Below, piece by piece: positions 60,946 to 64,000 of a DNA stretch of 64,000 bases (positions are counted from its first letter, which is position 1; each line of letters starts with the position of its first letter). The stretch comes from Alphaproteobacteria bacterium (GTDB lineage: Bacteria > Pseudomonadota > Alphaproteobacteria > Rhodobacterales > Rhodobacteraceae). The stretch lies in contig JAUHWT010000019.1 in assembly GCA_030427145.1 (NCBI GenBank), positions 1 to 64,000 of the forward strand. The letters run 5' to 3'. The notes beneath the pieces were generated by a model. The model saw nothing but the letters and a program-made list of their open reading frames with translations, did no database searches and was not told the origin of the DNA. A program made the translations under genes and the position numbers.

Positions 60946-61722
60946 TCAGGGGCGGTTGAGCCAGCGCTGGAACTTGCGCTGCAGTTTGAAGGCGGTGCTG
61001 GAGCGTCGGGCCAGATCCCGGTCGCGGAGCCTGATGAACTCTTCCGACAGGACGGGGCGGGCTTCCTTTGGTTTTCGGGTCTCCGGCGTATAGCCGAACC
61101 GTTCGAAATCCGCGGCGTAAAACTCACGCAGCACGGCCATGTCCGCATCGGACGGCTTGGCCCGGGGCGGGCTGGCGCTTTTTTCCCCGCCGCTCTTGCG
61201 CTTGTTGGAATGTCCGATGGAACGGGGGCCTTCGGCATTTCCGGCAAAATCATCGAGCCAGGGGATCAGGGCATCGAGGCCGTTTTCCAGATGGAACACC
61301 GCGGCACCCTCCGGCACGAAATCGGACTGGGGGCGCATGTGGTTGTCGAGCACGAAGCGATCGGCGGCCTGCATGTCGATCTGTCCCTGCAGCCAGTTGG
61401 AAAAACCGGTGTCGGGCGGAATGGATTTCTCCACATTGACCTGGAAATGAAATGCGCTCTCCGCCCGGGCCACCGGGTGGCGCACCACGGTGAAGACCGC
61501 GTCCATGAATGCGAGGGGCAGGATGTGCTCCAGGCTTTCGGCATCCACGTGCTGGGGGGAGGTCTTCGTCCAGCGTGTTCCGGGCTCACGGGAGTTGAAA
61601 TGCCGGTCCAGCATGGCAATGGTGCCAAACCGTTCGCTCAGGTAGTCTTCCACGGAGGTGCCGCCGCATTTGGGCACATGGGCGTAATAGAGGATTTTCC
61701 CACCGGTTTTTACAAAGGGCAT
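60946..61722 (-). CDS. Sulfotransferase family protein 3
   Basis: 258 residues. 5'-loop LYYAHVPKCGGTSVEDYL and 3'-motif VFTVVRHPVARAESAFHF, the family 2 pattern. Positively charged C-terminus (RKFQRWLNRP). It ends 7 bp from the convergent anti-sigma stop and is co-directional with the next two genes. Confidence 0.85.
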   Translation of the reverse strand: MPFVKTGGKILYYAHVPKCGGTSVEDYLSERFGTIAMLDRHFNSREPGTRWTKTSPQHVDAESLEHILPLAFMDAVFTVVRHPVARAESAFHFQVNVEKSIPPDTGFSNWLQGQIDMQAADRFVLDNHMRPQSDFVPEGAAVFHLENGLDALIPWLDDFAGNAEGPRSIGHSNKRKSGGEKSASPPRAKPSDADMAVLREFYAADFERFGYTPETRKPKEARPVLSEEFIRLRDRDLARRSSTAFKLQRKFQRWLNRP

Positions 61723-61761
61723 GCGATTTTCCTGGTGCGTGTTTGTCCCCGAGGGGAGGGG

Positions 61762-62679
61762 TCAGGTGTATCCGAACTTGCGCAGGACCGGGCCGAGTTC
61801 CTGTTCGATATAGGCCAGATGTTCCGGTTCAAGCTCCGCCTCCCACTGGCCGGATTTGCCACTGCGCACATGGGATTTCTGCGAGATGGCGCCGCTGGAT
61901 TTTCCGCTGCGGCTTGAGGCTTCGAAAAGGCGCATCAGATCCACGGCCAGCTCAAGTTCCTCGTCCACAAACCCGAGATGCCGGAAAATGTCGCCGTAGA
62001 TCCCGTCCTTGCCTGGCTGCATCAGGGATTCGTAGGAGACCTCGAGCATGTCGGGGTCCTCCATGTTCCAGTTTTCCAGGGTCTCGCGGTAGTAAAAGAT
62101 GAAATGGTCTATCTCGAGAAACAGCCCTTCGGTTTTGCTGAGGCTGTTGAGCTTGTCCTGGTAGCTCCGGCCATTGTCATCGAGACGGTGCACCCATTCC
62201 TCATGGGTCCATTTGTGATAGTGGTATCCTGACACGATCATGTCGCGCGGATCCCGCATGACATGGACGCCCCGGTATTTCGGCAGTTTCGACAGATCCT
62301 GTTTGCCCTGCATGGACAGAAACATTCGGGCCCTGTTCGAAGGCAAAACGCCTCCCTGCAACCGCTCAAAGGGAATGTTGAGGGCAAAGGCCAGGGATTT
62401 CTGGACCGCATGGAAATAGGTGGTCATCGCCTTGTGATGGGTGGCCACGAAAATCAGGTCCGGTTTCTGCAGAACTTTGCTTTTGCCAAACGTGGTTCGT
62501 GCCCGCATGGCCAGCATGCGCCGGGCGATGTTCCAGAACTTTGGATTTCCCGTCAGTCCCCGGTTCTTCTTCCAAAAGGTCTGCGCACGCTGCAGCGGCC
62601 CCACCTCTTTCGGCGGCTCCGCAGGAGGATTGAAACCGGCGGGTGTTTTAACCGGTTTTCGTACGGGTGGTGTGGTCAT
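61762..62679 (-). CDS. Sulfotransferase family protein 4
   Basis: 305 residues. 5'-region LIFVATHHKAMTTYFHAV, in which the usual GxxKxGT loop is altered to THHKAMT, and 3'-motif VHVMRDPRDMIVSGYHYH, as in PF00685 members. The altered loop suggests a changed or weakened PAPS site. The start overlaps the WecG-like gene end by 4 bp, so they are coupled. Confidence 0.8.
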   Translation of the reverse strand: MTTPPVRKPVKTPAGFNPPAEPPKEVGPLQRAQTFWKKNRGLTGNPKFWNIARRMLAMRARTTFGKSKVLQKPDLIFVATHHKAMTTYFHAVQKSLAFALNIPFERLQGGVLPSNRARMFLSMQGKQDLSKLPKYRGVHVMRDPRDMIVSGYHYHKWTHEEWVHRLDDNGRSYQDKLNSLSKTEGLFLEIDHFIFYYRETLENWNMEDPDMLEVSYESLMQPGKDGIYGDIFRHLGFVDEELELAVDLMRLFEASSRSGKSSGAISQKSHVRSGKSGQWEAELEPEHLAYIEQELGPVLRKFGYT

Positions 62680-63464
62680 GGATCAGGACATTCCTGCCGT
62701 GTGTGGTTGCGGGCACGGACAATCAGATGGGGCAGGAGTTTGCCGCAGCGCCAGTAGCGGGGACCAAGGCGCCGGGGTTCCTGGCAAAACCGCCAGAACC
62801 ATTCCATACCGGTGCGCTGGAAAATCCCTGGTGCGCGTTTGGCCGTGCCGGCAATAAAGTCAATTCCCGCTCCGACGCTTATGACGCCCATATGCGGTGC
62901 GGCGGAGGAGAGACGGCTGGCGAGAATTTCCTGACGCGGGGCGCCCAGGGCCAGCAGACACAGACCCGCTCCGCTTTCGATGACCTTTTGGATGACCTCA
63001 TCCGCCTCCTGCCCTTTCGGGTCGAACGGATAGGACGGGGCTATTTTGATGGCGGTTTTCAGTTCGGGAAATTTCGCATGCAGTTCCGCATCCGCCGCAT
63101 CGAGAACCTCCATGGTTGCGCCGATAAATCCGATCGGCGTGCCCTGTTTTGCCGCAATTTCGACGCAGGGTATGATCAGGTCCGATCCGGTTACCCGTTC
63201 GACATCGGGGTTCAGTCTGCGGGCCATCCAGGCAATGGGATGACCATCGGCGGTGATGTGGCTGTGCCGGGCATAGGCCGTTCGGAAATCCCCGGGCTCC
63301 TCCAGAAGGACGGCATGGTCGAGGTTCAGAGTGGCGATGGAAAACCCCTGGTTTGCCGGGAGGCGTTCGGAAATCAGGTCGAGAACCGAGGCCCTGGTGG
63401 GCAGGTTGATTCTCAGGTGTTCTCCCAGGTGAAGCCAGGGCAGTTCAGTACTGCGCATCAGCAT
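62676..63464 (-). CDS. WecG/TagA/CpsF-family glycosyltransferase
   Basis: About 262 residues from ATG 63464. It has the family pattern: SIATLNLDHAVLL (Asn/Asp region), ITADGHPIAWMAR (catalytic Asp-Gly), PIGFIGATMEV and LLALGAPRQEIL. Family members transfer ManNAcA, ManNAc or glucose to lipid-linked intermediates. First gene of a three-gene minus-strand operon with two sulfotransferases. The 28-residue upstream extension is not conserved. Confidence 0.88.
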   Translation of the reverse strand: MLMRSTELPWLHLGEHLRINLPTRASVLDLISERLPANQGFSIATLNLDHAVLLEEPGDFRTAYARHSHITADGHPIAWMARRLNPDVERVTGSDLIIPCVEIAAKQGTPIGFIGATMEVLDAADAELHAKFPELKTAIKIAPSYPFDPKGQEADEVIQKVIESGAGLCLLALGAPRQEILASRLSSAAPHMGVISVGAGIDFIAGTAKRAPGIFQRTGMEWFWRFCQEPRRLGPRYWRCGKLLPHLIVRARNHTRQECPDP

Positions 63465-63815
63465 GAACCCCGTTCCCGGTTGATCCGGCCGGGGCTTTGG
63501 TTGGCGGAAAAACGGCTGAACCGGAGCCGTGCCGGCTGGCGGACGCATCCCGCGCGTTCCGATAAGAATACACCAGCCTGGGTCTGCATGTCCGCGTCTC
63601 CACCACCCTCAAATCAATCCCCGTTTCCAGGGTACAACCCGTAATCCCGTCGCGTCCCATTATACCGGGATTCCGGTGCGATATGTCATGTACATTACAT
63701 ACAGGGGTAATCGGAGTAAAAGGTGTTCTTCCGGTAAATTTGCCCCTGGCCAAACGCCGGGAGGAAATCCACCCGCTCCCGGAAGCAGTGTCCGGGGCGG
63801 GTGGCTGATCCGGTG
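63465..63815. other. Intergenic region upstream of the WecG-like operon
   Basis: About 350 bp without a recognised gene. A moderately AT-rich stretch (63680-63725) with TGTACATTACATACA is the likely promoter zone of the WecG-like operon. Confidence 0.4.
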
Positions 63816-64000
63816 TTACAGACCCGTCTGGAAGGTCTTTCCGATTGTGAAGAATACCCGGTGACTGTCCGCGTCAAAGTCGGGATCATCCTCGGTTTCG
63901 GCCCGGTAGCGGTAGCCGAGTTCGGCGGTAACCGTTTCCGTGAGGTTATGGATGTACCTGGCGGTCACGGAGGTGGTCAGGGTGTCCGGGTCATCCTCGT
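63816..64000 (-). CDS. Outer-membrane beta-barrel protein, C-terminal part (cut by window edge)
   Basis: The last 61 residues of a minus-strand protein whose start lies beyond the window. It shows alternating amphipathic strands: TTSVTARYIHNLTETVTAEL, LGYRYRAETED and a final HRVFFTIGKTFQTGL. This fits a porin-like or exosortase-associated outer-membrane barrel. It may be the outer-membrane channel of the polysaccharide system, but only the tail is visible. Confidence 0.7.
   Translation of the reverse strand, partial: EDDPDTLTTSVTARYIHNLTETVTAELGYRYRAETEDDPDFDADSHRVFFTIGKTFQTGL

Noticed and set aside
1-64000. CRISPR array or insertion sequence
   Set aside because: No regularly spaced repeats other than the in-gene coiled-coil modules, and no transposase or terminal inverted repeats around the AT-rich islet or the duplicated DUF1127 unit.

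Overview
The window reads as part of a high-GC alphaproteobacterial extrachromosomal replicon (large plasmid or chromid), most likely from a marine Rhodobacterales relative. The evidence is a replication initiator of the RPA type divergent from a parA-parB pair with palindromic parS candidates, together with families typical of roseobacters: DUF1127 proteins, VPLPA-CTERM proteins with a matching exosortase, beta-helix proteins with a type I-like C-terminus, and many sulfotransferases. It also carries a tRNA-Ser(GGA) and a MurA-like gene, so it is not purely accessory. All identifications are from reading the sequence; no database search was possible.

Layout. 0.2-4.4 kb: GDP-mannose pyrophosphorylase/isomerase (manC/algA), GDP-mannose dehydrogenase (algD) and a GT4 glycosyltransferase. 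4.5-10.4 kb: an orphan Hcp, a VPLPA-CTERM protein, and a 1421-residue membrane-anchored coiled-coil repeat protein. 10.5-15.9 kb: two near-identical DUF1127 genes around a YrhK-like gene, an Idh/MocA oxidoreductase, an MFS permease and an HtrA-like protease. 15.9-17.6 kb: an AT-rich islet with a secreted protein that ends like a phage tail collar. 17.6-24.9 kb: MurA-like enzyme, DUF1992 protein, beta-helix protein 1, tRNA-Ser, APC permease, phosphotransferase and an outer-membrane barrel. 25.0-29.2 kb: the replication and partition module. 29.6-37.1 kb: beta-helix protein 2, phosphomannomutase (algC-like), two further VPLPA-CTERM proteins, an esterase, a priming sugar transferase and a GT2. 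37.1-43.5 kb: a decayed oxidoreductase remnant, a DUF91/NucS-like protein, alcohol and aldehyde dehydrogenases, a glutaredoxin-MauE fusion and an AcoR-like regulator. 43.8-52.6 kb: a plus-strand run of polysaccharide assembly and modification genes (ATPase, Wzz-like protein, BY-kinase-like ATPase, GMC oxidoreductase, Tat-signal micro-protein, second GMC oxidoreductase, two sulfotransferases). 52.8-64 kb: a secreted repeat protein, an SDR with divergent TetR, UDP-glucuronate decarboxylase, GT2, exosortase XrtD-EpsI, a DUF4394/sigma/anti-sigma set, two more sulfotransferases, a WecG/TagA-type transferase, and the 3' end of an outer-membrane barrel gene cut by the window edge.

Working together. 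ManC, AlgC-like and AlgD would supply GDP-mannose and GDP-mannuronate, and the decarboxylase UDP-xylose. The priming transferase, the GT2/GT4/WecG enzymes and the Wzz/BY-kinase pair would build and size an exported polysaccharide. Four sulfotransferases and two GMC oxidoreductases could modify it. XrtD would process the three VPLPA-tagged proteins during envelope export. I infer a biofilm or envelope-matrix replicon comparable in concept to roseobacter biofilm plasmids. The most distinctive parts are the GMC/Tat-peptide/GMC sandwich inside an exosortase-linked, sulfotransferase-rich locus, the giant repeat protein, the AT-rich islet, and the partition palindromes.
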